From Symbiodinium natans (lineage: Eukaryota > Sar > Dinophyceae > Suessiales > Symbiodiniaceae), in NCBI GenBank assembly GCA_905221605.1, contig CAJNDS010002383.1, forward strand, positions 190,591 to 254,590: a stretch of DNA of 64,000 nucleotides, read 5' to 3'. The notes under the pieces were generated by a model. The model was not told the DNA's origin and made no database searches. It saw only the letters and a list, made by a program, of their open reading frames with translations. A program made the translations under genes and the position numbers. Of the stretch, positions 20,865 to 31,812 are shown one piece after another (the first letter of the stretch is position 1; each line of letters starts with the position of its first letter).

Positions 20865-20874
20865 CATTCGTCTT

Positions 20875-21881
20875 TAAGAAAGATCCCCCCCCCGACCTTT
20901 GCAATGTACCACGGGATATAGGTTCAACTTATGCACAAGTACATGTCATGTCATCGCCAAGTTGCTCGGGGCGTGGCTATTCCGAACTGCTCGATGCCGA
21001 TGATGTTTTCTGAGTACGTGAGACACGGAAAGGTTCGGGGCCAAACCCTTGGGATCCTTGGAGACAGCTGCGGCTATTTGGCGGACAATGGATCTCTTCC
21101 CACACTCTCCTGACCCTACTGGCGAACTTTTGCAGGAAGGAAGTTGGCATAAGTGCGGCCCAGCTTCTGTTTGCATAACCTGAGCATCAAGACCGCAAAG
21201 CTCACTTGCGCGGGTCACGAAATGAAGTCCAGCTCCCAATCTCCAAGCTCTCAGGAATCCATCTACCGAGTTGTAAATTGTAAGGATTTACAATGACTTG
21301 CATTCACAATTGGGGGGTCCTTGCTCAAGCGCTCAGCATGAGCTGTAAGGGACTGTCTTGGGCATGCTATTCACGCACGAGATGCATGCGTGGAAGGCGC
21401 CCCCGCTCATCACACAGAGCATGAAAGGTGGACGAAGTTAGAACAGCCGTTGACGTACGAACGCGCATTGATCACATGGAGTCGGAGATCACCACACAGC
21501 TCGACAGTGCAAGGCGCCTCTATGCCAGGGGGACAATGTAGCACAAGTTTCACTCGAGAGCAAATGGAACCTAAGAAGACCCGCAACAGACCGGACAATG
21601 GCCAACGCCACCGGGTTTTGCCGGGCCTCTCAGGAATACAGCAGAAGAAGAAGAAGAAGAAGAAGAAGAAGAAACGGCAGCAGCACAAGAAGGAGGAGAA
21701 GAAGTGGGAGGAGGAGGAGGAGAAGCGCAGAGAATGTCACCTCTTGACTTGCAGGCCAAGCGTATCAAGAGCGCAACGCGTTAGAACCCCCCCCCCCCCC
21801 CGAACTCCGAGCAGTGATCCACCCCGTCCCTCGTGAGATCGTCCAAGCGCCACAACAAGTTTCACAGGAGTGTCCATGGGT
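20875..21881. other. Intergenic stretch, no gene recognised
   Basis: Contains an AAG run at about 21641-21672 with a following GAG-rich patch, and a C run at 21785-21801. No coding signal is recognised. Confidence 0.45.
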
Positions 21882-21983
21882 TCGCCGGGGTCCCCTTGTA
21901 CTAACGGTCCTTAATCGGGATTCTTGTACCCCCCGATTACAATCGCTATTACGGAGCTGTTAGTATCAGGGGGAAACATCCCA
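21882..21983. mobile_element. MITE-like element, family M1 copy b
   Basis: The left arm is diverged (GGGGTCCCCTTGTACTAACG) and the right arm intact (TGTTAGTATCAGGGGGAAAC, then ATCCCAA). Both carry the M1 subterminal motif (GGTCCTTAATCGGGATT at left). The target duplication is not clear. Confidence 0.6.
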
Positions 21984-22107
21984 AGTTCCGGATGTTACCT
22001 GGAGCTGAACCTACGAAACCGGTTCCAAACCATGCGCTCGTGGATGCGGCCGCGACGCCCCGCTCCATGGTGCAGCCCGCGATGGCCTCCCGTGTCTACG
22101 TCTGCAC

Positions 22108-22210
22108 ATTACCCTTGGAACCTTAATAAAAAATGACATCTTCAACAAGTATTCCGGTTGAATTTTACATAAAATCTAAATAAGAAATAATAAGAATAAG
22201 CCATTCCCTT
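22108..22210. mobile_element. MITE-like remnant, family M3 copy c
   Basis: ACCCTTGGAACCTTAATAAA starts an AT-rich stretch of about 100 bases, as in the two complete M3 copies at 44574 and 58558. The right terminal repeat is decayed. Confidence 0.45.
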
Positions 22211-22897
22211 CCGAGCATTCTATATGTCACTGCGCCCGAAAAGCGCATGCCACAACACTCAAGCACTCAAACGCCCCACCCTTCCCCAACCATGCCTGCT
22301 CCAATGGCACAGGCAGTGGCGGAGGAGGTGCCGCTGCCCTGATGTGCTCAGAGCTCCCCCAACCCTCTAAGCAGTTTCACGCTGCAAGTAGGGGTCCTTT
22401 TTGCGACTCCAAAGGGCTTTGAGGTAGTCTGGGTTTGGCAGGGCGCTAGGGCTTCAGCAGCACGTAAATGCAGCAGCCAGCCTTTAGGACAAAATGTGCA
22501 CCCGAAAGAGCCGAAGCCTAAGCGCTGCAACACCGAGAACCCGACTTCATTGTGGGCAAGCGCTATTGCGGACGTGGAATGTAAGAGTGTCAAAGCGAAA
22601 GCCATTTTGCCGGCGTGGTGTCACCAAATCTTGTGTTGGCGCTAGCGGGGATTTGAGTTTGGCCAAAGGTTCAGAAGCCTGCATTTCACAGCCCCCGAAA
22701 CGAATTCCAACTTGATGGTTTTGGCATGCAGGTTGGGAGTTAGGGCGGTTCGAGCCGCTGCTCTGCCGGTTCTTCCGGATTCGTTCAGAACCGACCTGGG
22801 GGGTGAAACTCCACTTCGTCTCGCAAGGCCAGACCAGATGGAAGTTCCAGCGGTGGAAAAGGGGGCCGTCGCCGTGCGAGTTCCAATCTGCACCAGG
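22211..22897. other. Intergenic stretch downstream of the transporter gene
   Basis: No recognisable coding frame. It may include the 3' UTR of the minus-strand transporter next to 22898. Confidence 0.4.
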
Positions 22898-24223
22898 TCA
22901 GGGTAGCATGCTGCAACCTTCCTCATCGCGCTTGTCGGATAGGTCATCTTGTGGGATGGTGCGCGTCAGGAGCAAGCAGAACAGACCGGAAGGGAGCCAA
23001 AACAGCATGCCAAGCATGAAGGAGTTTCTGCGGCCCAGTTGCCGGACCCAACTGGCAACCAACGCAGGCCCCAGCCCCCTGCCCAGGTCGTCCATGATGT
23101 TGAATACCCCGAAAACTCGTCCTCGCGCTTGGGTTGGGACTGCATTGAGGAGGATGGCCTTCAAGTTCACGGGCGACACGGATGCCAGGAAAACTCCTAG
23201 AAATGAAAGGCCATGGTACATCAAGGGCTGGCCGGAGGAACCAGCGACAAACAACAGCAAGAAAGGCAGCATGCCTGCCCACACTGTGAACCCCATCAGC
23301 CAAGCTTGACATCTTTTATCTTTCTTGTACAGATACTGGCCTAACTTGCCTCCGGTGACGGTGCCTGAAACACACCCAACGCCCATGCTAAACAGAACGG
23401 TGGTGGCAGCTGGAACTCCCATGCCGGCATCGACAGCCAGGTAATCTGTAAAAAAAGTGCCCACGACTGACCACGGTACACAAGCAAAAATGCTTTGCAA
23501 ACAGCTGCAAACAACCGTCGGTCGTGACAGCGCAGCGCGCCATGTTGTGTTCTCCTGGGCGGGTTGCTCACTGGTTCTGCGTGGCTCCCTCTGAATAAAA
23601 AATACGAGGACGGCCACACACCACCCAGCCACCCCGACGATGGCGAAAGGCGCGCGCCAGCCTGCGGAAGTACCAACAAATCCTGCCAAAGCTTGGCCGA
23701 TGGATATACCAAAGCCAGATAAGATTCCAACCATAGCGATGGCATGCGGACGCTCGTCGGCCGAGTACAAATCTCCGATGATTGCGAAACTCGTCGGCAT
23801 GAGGCCGCCAGCAGCAAAACCCACTGCACCACGACCGAAAAGCAATGATACAAATCCGCCCGCCTGCGAGCTGGCAAACGTGCCTGTCGACCCAACGAGC
23901 AAACACAAGCAAACCAAAGTGGTGCGATCCATGATATCGGCCAGCTGTCCAATGGCGAGGGAGGAGATGGCCCCACACGTGAAAAACACTACGCTCACGA
24001 TGCCGCCCAGTTTTTCGTCCCTCTCTGGGCCATCGAAACCAAACTCTTCGGCCACTGCTGACATATTGCTTGACAGCAAGGGCGGGTCAGCCAGAAGGAC
24101 CAGTTGAGCAAGTGCAAGAGGGAATGCTCTTTGGTGCAGCGAGAGTTCCGTGGCCAACGCTGACCGAACCTGGAAGAGCAGGTGCTGAAACCATTCTGTG
24201 GCAGACTGGCGGTCATCGTCCAT
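22898..24223 (-). CDS. Major facilitator superfamily transporter, spinster-like
   Basis: 441 codons, ATG at 24223 (MDDDRQSATEW) to TGA at 22898, with no stop or intron. About 12 membrane segments can be drawn. The family's loop 2-3 signature appears as GQLADIMDR after the second helix, followed by FGRGAVGFAAGG with the helix-4 arginine. A proton-antiporter-like stretch GISIGQALAGFVG lies in helix 5, and RGRVFGVFNIMDDLGRGLGP in the C-terminal half. Spinster-type members export lysophospholipids or sphingolipids at membranes; the substrate here is unknown. Its length is normal for the family. Upstream open codons lack an ATG. A single-exon structure plus a degenerate leader-like sequence 138 bases upstream suggest a retroposed gene, though intronless genes are not rare in dinoflagellates. 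It stands alone, with no operon-like neighbours. Confidence 0.88.
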   Translation of the reverse strand: MDDDRQSATEWFQHLLFQVRSALATELSLHQRAFPLALAQLVLLADPPLLSSNMSAVAEEFGFDGPERDEKLGGIVSVVFFTCGAISSLAIGQLADIMDRTTLVCLCLLVGSTGTFASSQAGGFVSLLFGRGAVGFAAGGLMPTSFAIIGDLYSADERPHAIAMVGILSGFGISIGQALAGFVGTSAGWRAPFAIVGVAGWCVAVLVFFIQREPRRTSEQPAQENTTWRAALSRPTVVCSCLQSIFACVPWSVVGTFFTDYLAVDAGMGVPAATTVLFSMGVGCVSGTVTGGKLGQYLYKKDKRCQAWLMGFTVWAGMLPFLLLFVAGSSGQPLMYHGLSFLGVFLASVSPVNLKAILLNAVPTQARGRVFGVFNIMDDLGRGLGPALVASWVRQLGRRNSFMLGMLFWLPSGLFCLLLTRTIPQDDLSDKRDEEGCSMLP

Positions 24224-24360
24224 TCGGCCGGCGAATATGAGCAAAGCAAGAATTGTGCCCGTCGAGCTTGGAAATCGGTTGTGGTGGTTGTGCTGCCAAG
24301 ATGCTCATGTGCCGCTTCTATGGACTGCAACCCTAAACTTTCCTAAACATGATCGTACAT

Positions 24361-24378
24361 CTTGAGCCGGCTTCCTAC
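24361..24378 (-). other. Possible degenerate spliced-leader relic upstream of the transporter
   Basis: The minus strand reads GTAGGAAGCCGGCTCAAG. It keeps the leader's GTAG and GGCTCAAG at nearly the right spacing, but the middle is changed and one base shorter. The position, 138 bases upstream of the transporter ATG and in the same orientation, is what a retrogene would show. Chance cannot be excluded. Confidence 0.35.
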
Positions 24379-26596
24379 TCGATTACGCTCATGAAACCCC
24401 AAGCCCCTGCAAACACAGGGTTCCTTGACTTATTCCTGCACTTTCGATGGGATCTGTTCTCTAGATCATGGTCCCTTTTCCCTAAATCAGGGGGGCCGCC
24501 TTATAAGAATGGCCCCAAAAGGGACCACATTTTTGAGAAGTGACCATATTCGTTTCGGTAACAAGCGATACGATTTGCACATCACTTGCTTTCGGCACGT
24601 TGGGGATGCAATTTGGAGATGGATCTTGGGATATGGTTCGGAGGCGTTTTGGATATGGATAAGGTTTCAAGGTGTGATTTCGATAAGGGTTAGATGTTGA
24701 AGGTTAGGGGGAGGGGAGGGGCATCCTATCGAGATTGTATCGAAATCGTAACGTCTCAGTCTCTCAAAGTCGTATCGAGAACGCATGGTAATATACATGC
24801 GCTCTAGACTCTTAAGCGCATATGTCGACACGACTCGAGACGATGTCGGATGCGATCCCGGATACGATTCGAGATACCGATTGCGCGTGCGGTTCAGGAT
24901 TTTGGACAGCGAACCTGGATATGCAAATAACGAAAACATGGAAAACTACAACCCAGCCCAAGGAACCGAACCTGTCAGCATAACGAAACCAGGAACCAAA
25001 CATATCCCATTCACAACCACCAACCGTATGGACATCAAATGTGTTTAAGGGGGCCTGTCTCAAGCCATATCACCTCATCGCAAGGAAATTGTTTGAGCGA
25101 ACCCCTCGTTAGCAAACTTGGAATGTCCCAAAATTCTGCTGGGTCGGAAAACTGCACAACCGTCAACAACTTTGCTCCCAACGCAGCTGGCTGACCCACA
25201 CGACTTCTTGGATCAACATGCACGCAAACTTGTCAGATGCAATGCCAGTCCTGACTTCGAAGGCGGGCACCCGTCGTCCGGCAGGTTCTGCAGCCAACGC
25301 GCCCGTCCACAGCCTTGCCACATGTGTGCCGTGTCTGTGAAGTACCCCACCTCTTTAGAATCCCTCCCCCCGCCACGGCTTGCCACCTTAATCCCCACCG
25401 AGCCGACCAGCATCCGTCAGGACCAGGGGCGCGCTAGGAGACTCGAGCGACCTCCTCCACCCTACACCCTCAACCGTGAACAGTACGAAACCCAAGAAGT
25501 CCAACGAAGCCTGTCCTGACAACCTTGCCTCGCCGCTGCAGTGGCGGCAGGTACCGGCCGAGGCGGGTCGCGTAGCGTTGAAAATGAACTGACGATTCAA
25601 AGCGAGGCATGTTCAGAAGCATGCACCTGACGGCACCACGGTGAAACATCCTGAAAGTGATACACATGCCGACTCTCTCGGAACACCCTCAAATACCCGC
25701 AACTTCGTACCCCGTCTGCAGTGCGAGCTTCCGGTAGGCTGCATAGATGACCATAGCCGTCGCAGCACCCAATAACATCTGAAATCGGAGCACATGGGTC
25801 GAACATTTCCTGGAAGGTCGCCTGGGGTCAATTTCCTTCCAGGCAGCTAGGCGTTGATTCTGACTGCAACGACCCACACAGCATGCATCGAGACTAACGG
25901 CACAAAGGTCCTCCTCGGACCGTTGTCTGGATGCCGAGTCCTTTTTCTTTGGCGGTCGCGAAGTGGTTTTATCCAACTTCTTCTTGTTGGGATGCTTCAA
26001 AGGCATGGCCACCGCCGCTGCAACATGAGGCTAACCGTTGAACATCCTGAGCTTGTAAGGCCTAACAACCGATAACACATTTTCATGGACCAAAGAACTC
26101 GTATGCTATGCAAACACGCAACATGATGTTGGCAAGAAGGTTTGTCCACATGTCAACATTAAGTCTCTTGATTGTGAGCACTTGCGAGAACGCATGAGTT
26201 CTGGTTTCAAAAACCACGCGGGCAACCCACAGGCGATACAACAAACAAATTTAAATGCCAGAGTTTGGGTGCACTGTTGTCACGAATCTTGGCACCGCCG
26301 CCACGGAGACAACTTCGAGCAGGTCAGACATTCAATCGTTGCATCGTGGGCAGAACAATGGCCTGACACAACTGTGACCAGCACAGCTTTGATTCGGCTT
26401 GGCCCGATATGGCACGAGCCAAGCCCGGGCCTGGACCTCGACCGGATCTGACCTCGCTGAGTGCGGAATAGGACGCTGCAGGCAAAACTCCGGACGAATC
26501 GTATCCTGATTCGTGCAGAAAGAAATTCCATTGCAGTACCCACCTCCAGTTTTTGTTCGGCTACTGCGACCACCAAGGGCAATGGTGCCCACCTTC
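24379..26596. other. Stretch without a clear gene
   Basis: Contains a palindromic patch (GGTCCCTTTT at 24469 opposite AAAAGGGACC at 24513) that may be a decayed MITE, and irregular TCGATACGA-like repeats at about 24560-24900. One weak small frame is listed separately (25689-26006). Confidence 0.4.
25689..26006 (-). CDS. Possible small tail-anchored protein, unverified
   Basis: 105 codons from an ATG at 26006 in a good context (GTGGCCATGCC). The N-terminus is Lys/Arg-rich (KHPNKKKLDK), and a single hydrophobic segment near the C-terminus (MLLGAATAMVIYAAY) could be a membrane anchor. I recognise no family, and a frame this short could arise by chance. It is on the same strand as the transporter. 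Confidence 0.2.
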   Translation of the reverse strand: MPLKHPNKKKLDKTTSRPPKKKDSASRQRSEEDLCAVSLDACCVGRCSQNQRLAAWKEIDPRRPSRKCSTHVLRFQMLLGAATAMVIYAAYRKLALQTGYEVAGI

Positions 26597-27306
26597 ATCC
26601 CTGGGGGCGGAGCTCGGGATACATGCGTCGCTTATGCGCGGCCGCTTTGCTGGAACGCGCCAGTCCCGGCACAGCATCGCACCCCGGGCGCGCGTGTCCG
26701 TTGCATTGGACCGGGCTGACGAGCGTAGTGTCGACGGCCACCTGCACCCCTCGCCAAGTGGGCATGCCGTTGGAACCCGTACAGCCCTTCCCCGGGCTGG
26801 AGCTGCGCGTGTAGGTGGGCGTACAGCCCCGGCAGCAACAGATCCCCTGATTCCCCGCCTCTCCTGGCGGCACCTCGTGAGCGTGCCGGCAGGCATTGTA
26901 ATTTAATGGAGGTAGCGGCTGCGGCGGGCATAGAACAAAGTGGCGAAAGGGAGCAAGCCCGAGAGCACAGCATGATCGCGTAAGCCGCCAAGCATCCTGG
27001 GCCGGGAGATGTGGTCGTCTGCCCTGGTCGTAGAGGGGTCCGATTCCGTGGCAGCCGGAATGCACGCACCAGGGCCTCGGGGCCTGCCCGCGTGCTGAGC
27101 TCGTATTGGAACGGGAAAGGCACCGCGAATTGTTGCGCCAGGGTGCGACTGACGAGGCGGCGAAAAACGTCGTTCATCACCAGCGCGCGCACCCCTTGGT
27201 TGGGCTTGCTTCAACAACCGGGGGCGGGACGTTTGGCCGATGCCTGCTGGAAAAGGGTTCGGTAGTTTGTTGGTCGTCCAGCAAAACGCGGAGGTGTTCG
27301 TTAATG
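26597..27306 (-). pseudogene. Broken LINE: deleted reverse transcriptase joined to C-terminal domain
   Basis: In order on minus: NEHLRVLLDDQQTTEPF and NVPPPVVEA (pre-RT region), a frame change near 27190, ALVMNDVFRRLVSRTLAQQF and YELSTRAG (fingers of reverse transcriptase), a region matching the motif A neighbourhood but missing its aspartate block (DDHISRPRML where an intact copy has AYDHVSR), then LQPGEGLYGF, where motif C should follow. This is fused directly to GVQVAVDTTLVSPV from the C-terminal domain. Several frameshifts and deletions make it inactive. Such LINEs copy themselves by target-primed reverse transcription. Confidence 0.75.
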
Positions 27307-27540
27307 CACGGCCCTGCCGCAACGCCCCACCGCGGTTGGCGAGTAGCCGGTCGCGATGCCCACTGGAGCGTGACGGCTAAAATGATCTTGACGGGAGGGC
27401 GGGACGGCCCGTGCCCCGCACCAGCCGGCATGCGGACGAAGTTGGCTGCCTCTGGGCACTAACCCCGCACCTTGAGCTCGAGGACGGCAAAGCTCTAGGT
27501 GCGTTCCTTGGCCTACCTGGCAGCCAGCAACAGCCGTATG

Positions 27541-28085
27541 ACCTAACCTGCGGGGCACCGTGGCGGCGCCCTCGACGCCCTCGGTGACCACCGCACAGCG
27601 TGTCCCACTGCTGGCGTTCTAGGTGTGCGGGGCGCTGCGCTCGAGAGCGCAGCCGCCAGAGTTTGTCGCGAGGCCGGGGGCCCGCGTGGCCACCAAAGTC
27701 ATGCTCCGGGACATGGTGCCACTGGCGGACGGCCGCCGCATCGAGGTCCTGGCCAACGGCCTGCCAGTTTGGCAAGGTGCGCAGGCAGCGGTCGACACGA
27801 CCTTCGTGTCCCTAACAAGGGCTGGGCGTGTCCGAGCTGCCGCTGACAGAACGCTCGGGACGGCGGCGGGGCCCCGAGCTCGCGAGCGCGCGGGGTTTGC
27901 AAACTGGTCGTCATCGGGCTGGAGGTGGGCGGCAGGCGCCGAGGCTGTCGGGTTCCTCCGTGGACTGGCGAAAGCCAAAGCCCGCGCCGCGGCGCAGCGC
28001 ACCCACTTTCCACCGCTGGACCGGCCTGATCACCGTCGCAGCACAGCGCCTGCTCCCTGCTCGAACTCCCGATGGCGGGAGCTGA
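27541..28085 (+). pseudogene. Broken LINE C-terminal domain
   Basis: The plus strand carries ALDALGDHR.ACP.AGVLG and LESAAARVCREAG in one frame, then GARVATKVMLRDM, RRIEVLANGLPVWQGAQAAV and VDTTFVS in another, ending with KAKARAAAQ. The same block recurs at 30419-31450 and 32500-32746, and I associate it with dinoflagellate LINE ORFs downstream of the reverse transcriptase. The GDHR...C segment resembles a small zinc-binding motif. Frameshifts interrupt it. It is opposite in orientation to the RT fragments on each side. Confidence 0.65.
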
Positions 28086-28351
28086 CAACTGTGACCGAGC
28101 TGAGCCAGGGGCACAAAAAACGTGCCGCATCGTGCCGCCAAGCCACCTGCCGGCGCCGTGAGCTCGAGTAGCTGCCGCCTAGGCCTACGATAACAGACTT
28201 CGGATGAACCATGATGAACCAGCATGCTGGCGCAAAAGTCCGGGGGGGCATTTTTTTTTTTGGGGGGGGCATTTTGGTTCGAGCAGGCACGCCGGAGATC
28301 CGGGAACTCGGAGAATTGCTCGTTGGACGCTGCGCCGCAGTGGTTGTTTTA

Positions 28352-28500
28352 TGCAGCATGGCCTGCCGGGACACGTGGTCGTAGGCACCACTGGCGTCCA
28401 CAGACAAGATGGTTGCACGCGGGTCGACCTCCGTGGCAGCCCGCAGGACACGCGGAAGGGCCTCACTGCCGGCTCGCGTGCTTAGCCCGTATTGGTGGGG
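28352..28500 (-). pseudogene. LINE reverse transcriptase fragment with motif A
   Basis: A 50-codon in-frame stretch reads QYGLSTRAGSEALPRVLRAA and then LSVDASGAYDHVSRQAML. SVDxxGAYDHV is the reverse transcriptase motif A region with its catalytic aspartate. The similarity ends abruptly at both sides. This is the best preserved RT segment in the window. Confidence 0.75.
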
Positions 28501-29484
28501 GAGGCAGGCGCGCTCAAGGTGTTTGGAATCCCCAATGAACGCAAGGTGATTACAACAATTCGCTCGGCATACAGCACCACTAGGCTGTGCGTCCCTACAT
28601 GTGTCGCACCCCTTGGTTTCATGCGTGCTACGGGCTCGTCTTCAAGAGAGGTGCCAGCACTAGCTGTGCACAGGGGGTTGAGAAGCATTACAAGAGTTGC
28701 AAGCGGTGCTTGAACAACCAAACTGCAAGGCCACAATTGGTTTTTGTGTGCAGTTTGTGTGTTTTTGTAAGGCTTTCAACATCATATGTTTAGGCGTGTT
28801 GGAGCCTGCCTGATACGTTGTTTTTAACATCTCAAGCTTCCCAAGTGACCGCATCTCGGGGTGCCTTGTTGCAGCCGATTTGGGATTCATGATGTTTAGG
28901 GTCATCTCCGAGTGACCGTGCCTTTGCGGGGAGATCTTTGTGGAGCCTTTCTGTGAAGCCTCCGTGGGATTCTTTTGGAGCCTCCGTGAAGCGTTGTTTG
29001 GATTCTGAAAGCCTTTTGGGGAGCCTTGTTGGAGCCGATTTGGCCTTGGGTTTTAGGGTGAATATAAGTTTGCCTTTGGAGGGAAGCTTTTTTTTTGGAG
29101 CTTGGGAAGTTTGGACAACCCCAGACGAACGACGGTGACCGAACACACCTAGATGCAGGTACAGGGTAGTCATCTTCCAAGCCCCTGGCTAACCGAGCGC
29201 ACCGAGGCGCACGTACCGAGCGTTCTATCTTCGAAGCCCCGGGTGGTTGTGAGTAGACCGAACTGCACGTACTGAGGTTTTCTGGCGCAGGTAGATCGAT
29301 ATACTTGTTGCTCCGTGTGAGCGATGCCCCGATTACCGGAGATGCGTTTTGAAGGCATACGCCCATTTTGGGGTCCGCCTGGCCCTTCCACGATACATAT
29401 CCATGATGCCTGAACAAACAGACCCGTCTGGCAAAGGTCTTTTAGAGTAAGGCGCGCGTAAGGCGCGCGTAGGCTGCCGCGTTT
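28501..29484. other. Stretch with short internal repeats, no gene recognised
   Basis: GCCTTGTTG(C/G)AGCCGATTTGG occurs near 28862 and 29024, and GGAGCCTCCGTG-like words recur between them. On the minus strand this gives a Pro/Lys/Ser-rich translation without a known domain. Confidence 0.4.
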
Positions 29485-30050
29485 TTGTCAAGATAGCTGA
29501 GTCCCTTGTGCTATGATGGAAGTATCGTTCTCTCGCGTTTCTCATGAGAACTGCGTCAGTTGTGCCAAACTTACGCAGTGCGCTGGCCCTTTTTTCAGGA
29601 CAGTTGAATCCATTGTCTCTTGAACTCCTTGATCCAGCACGTTCTCCCACGTGCGTCCTGATAGCTGCGTCGCCTGTGCTATGCATTAGGACTTTGCTCG
29701 ACCGAGCGAGTTCTCCCGCTTGCTATGATAGCTGAATCGATTGAGCCATGTTAGAGGATTTCGCTCGACCCAGTGTGTTCTCCCGCGCTTGTCAAGCTAA
29801 CTGATGAGTCGTTCGTGCTATGAATCAAGGTTTTGCTCGACACATCGTGTTCTCCTATGGTTGCCATGATAGCTGAGTCGCCTGTGCTATATGTTCAGCT
29901 GAATCGCTTGTGACATATATTAGCGGACTCTGCTCGACCAGCGTATTCTCCCGCATTTATCAGGATAGCTGTTTCCCTTGTACTATGACTGAAGAATCTG
30001 TTTGACCCAGAGTGTTCTCCCGTGATCGTCATGAAAGCTGTACAATATCC
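29485..30050 (-). repeat. Degenerate tandem repeat, period about 70 bp
   Basis: Units combine GATAGCTGAGTCGCCTGTGC, a CTATG core (at 29511, 29679, 29746, 29818, 29887 and 29983), TTTGCTCGACCCAG and GTGTTCTCCCGC. On minus, some units translate to related peptides (HSTGDAAIRT, HSTRDSAILT, HSTRETAILI). That suggests a once-coding or frame-tolerant repeat, but indels break the frame. Confidence 0.7.
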
Positions 30051-30418
30051 CGGTGCTCGAAACCTTTCTGAGCAAAGGCATCGAGCAGTGTGAGTTCCTG
30101 GGGAGTATAGGCCGCAGCCGACATGGCAGAGTGAAAACAAGGACAGAAGGCTGAAGCCGAGACTGCGGATACGAGGGAGCATGGTTTGGTGAACTCGCCT
30201 GCACCACTTCCTGCCAATCCTAAACAGAGCGACACTTGGGCCTCTCCTACAACATAATGGTCGTGTCCTGCCTTGACACCAACATCTGCCAAAAAGCGGA
30301 AGTGCTGCACTTGCAATTTGGGGGTCATGATTCGGAACTTCTCCAAAAGCTCCACATCGAGGTAGCCCCGAACAAACTAGACCTGCAATGTTTCCAGCTG
30401 CACGCACGAACGCCTGCT

Positions 30419-31450
30419 GGCCTTCCTGCGATCTACATGTTCTTACGCGCGACCCGGAGCGTACTCGCCCCGCACGCGATGTTTTGGTGGAGGCCGTCGA
30501 GGCCCGCACGAAGGGCAAAAGTTCCGGCGCGACGTCGCAAAGCGCGGTGAGGAACAATGCTCGCGAGATCGAGACGCACCTTGCTGATTCGTCGCCAGCC
30601 TCTCGTGCGCTGCTGCTCTCACAGGCCGGGCCGCGTTCTGCTCGGGCCTTCACAGTCCTGCCCACCACCGAGGACGCCACCATCCCTTCCACTTCCGGGT
30701 CCTCCTTCTCGGTCGGCTCCGGCTCCCCCTCCAGCTTGGCCCACGCACCTGCTCTTGTCGAAGGGCGCTCGATGAATACGGCGACCACCGTGCTGCTTGT
30801 GCCACGTCCGGAGTGCTCGCCTCCCGCGCAGTTCCGATTGAGCGTGCCATAGCAAGGGTCTGCCTGGAAACCGGAGCGCGGGTTGGTCGCAACGTGGCTT
30901 TGTCCGCCATGAACTTGGATGTGCCAATCCAGGACTCCCGGCGCATTGAGGTCGTTTGCACCCTACCGCTGTGGCTTGGCACCCAAGTCGCAGTCGATGC
31001 CACCCTGGTCAGCCCCGTTTTTCAGGATGGACGACCGCCCTGGCACTGAAACCCAGCCGGGCGTCGCTGTGCGTGCTGCTTGTGCTGCTGCCAGGCGCAA
31101 GCGCAGGCAGACGTACCCTGAGCTTGACCGCGGCAGGCGATGCCGCTTGGTTGTGTTTGGACTTGAGGTGGGTGGGCGCTGGGACGCCGAAGCCGCCTCG
31201 TTCCGTCGCCTCCTCGCGCGTGCACGCGCCTCCGTCACGCCGGCTGCGCTCCGTCCCGCCGCGCAGGCCGCGTGGGTGGCCTCATCGCGGTTGCTGCGCA
31301 ACGAGCGCTTGCAGCCACGTTTCTGGAGCTGCCACTGCAGACGGAGCCCTGTGCTGCCGGACCGGCAACGACTCTGCACGAGCTCCTCGCTGACGCCCGA
31401 TGGCAAGCCGGGCCACAACGTAGCCGCGTCCCTGCCCGCCCGTAGCTGTA
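30419..31450 (+). pseudogene. LINE C-terminal domain, nearly complete but frameshifted
   Basis: Plus-strand segments in order: SPASRALLLSQAGPRSARAF; a leucine/arginine-rich stretch; ALDEYGDHRAACATSGVLAS, a Cys/His motif; VPIERAIARVCLETGARVG; DSRRIEVVCTLPLWLGTQVA and VDATLVSPV; then, after a frame change near 31040, ARRKRRQTYPELDRGRRCRL, FGLEVGGRW and SFRRLLARARA. This is the fullest copy of the domain here. At least three frame changes make it a pseudogene. The minus-strand frames over it are shadows. Confidence 0.72.
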
Positions 31451-31812
31451 GGTAGGCTGTAAGCTCGGTGACGGCGTCTGAGCGGCTGACGGTGGAAAAC
31501 GGTCCGACAAAAACCAAAAAACACGGCGCGTTGAGGCCATTGCAAAATGTCCTTGTCGGAAACCGGCACTGGCGTGGCGCGAGTGGGAGCGGCAGGCGCA
31601 GCCGCCGCTAGCACCCGGAAGTGCGAGCTCTGCAAACGGAATTCCGGTGCCGTGGGGAAAGCCGTCAGTGCCTGGGACAGCATCAGGGCGCGCGAAGCAG
31701 GGTCTAGGTCAAGAAAGGGCCCAGGTCAAGGAAAGGGCCCGCGCACGCTGACGCATCCAGGGAAGCCGCTGCAGAGCGCTGCCAGCCTTGCAGCGAGTCT
31801 CCTGGCACCCGC

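Noticed and set aside
29895-30788. 297-codon minus-strand frame
   Set aside because: Mostly antisense to the LINE domain at 30419-31450 and partly a translation of the 70-bp repeat.
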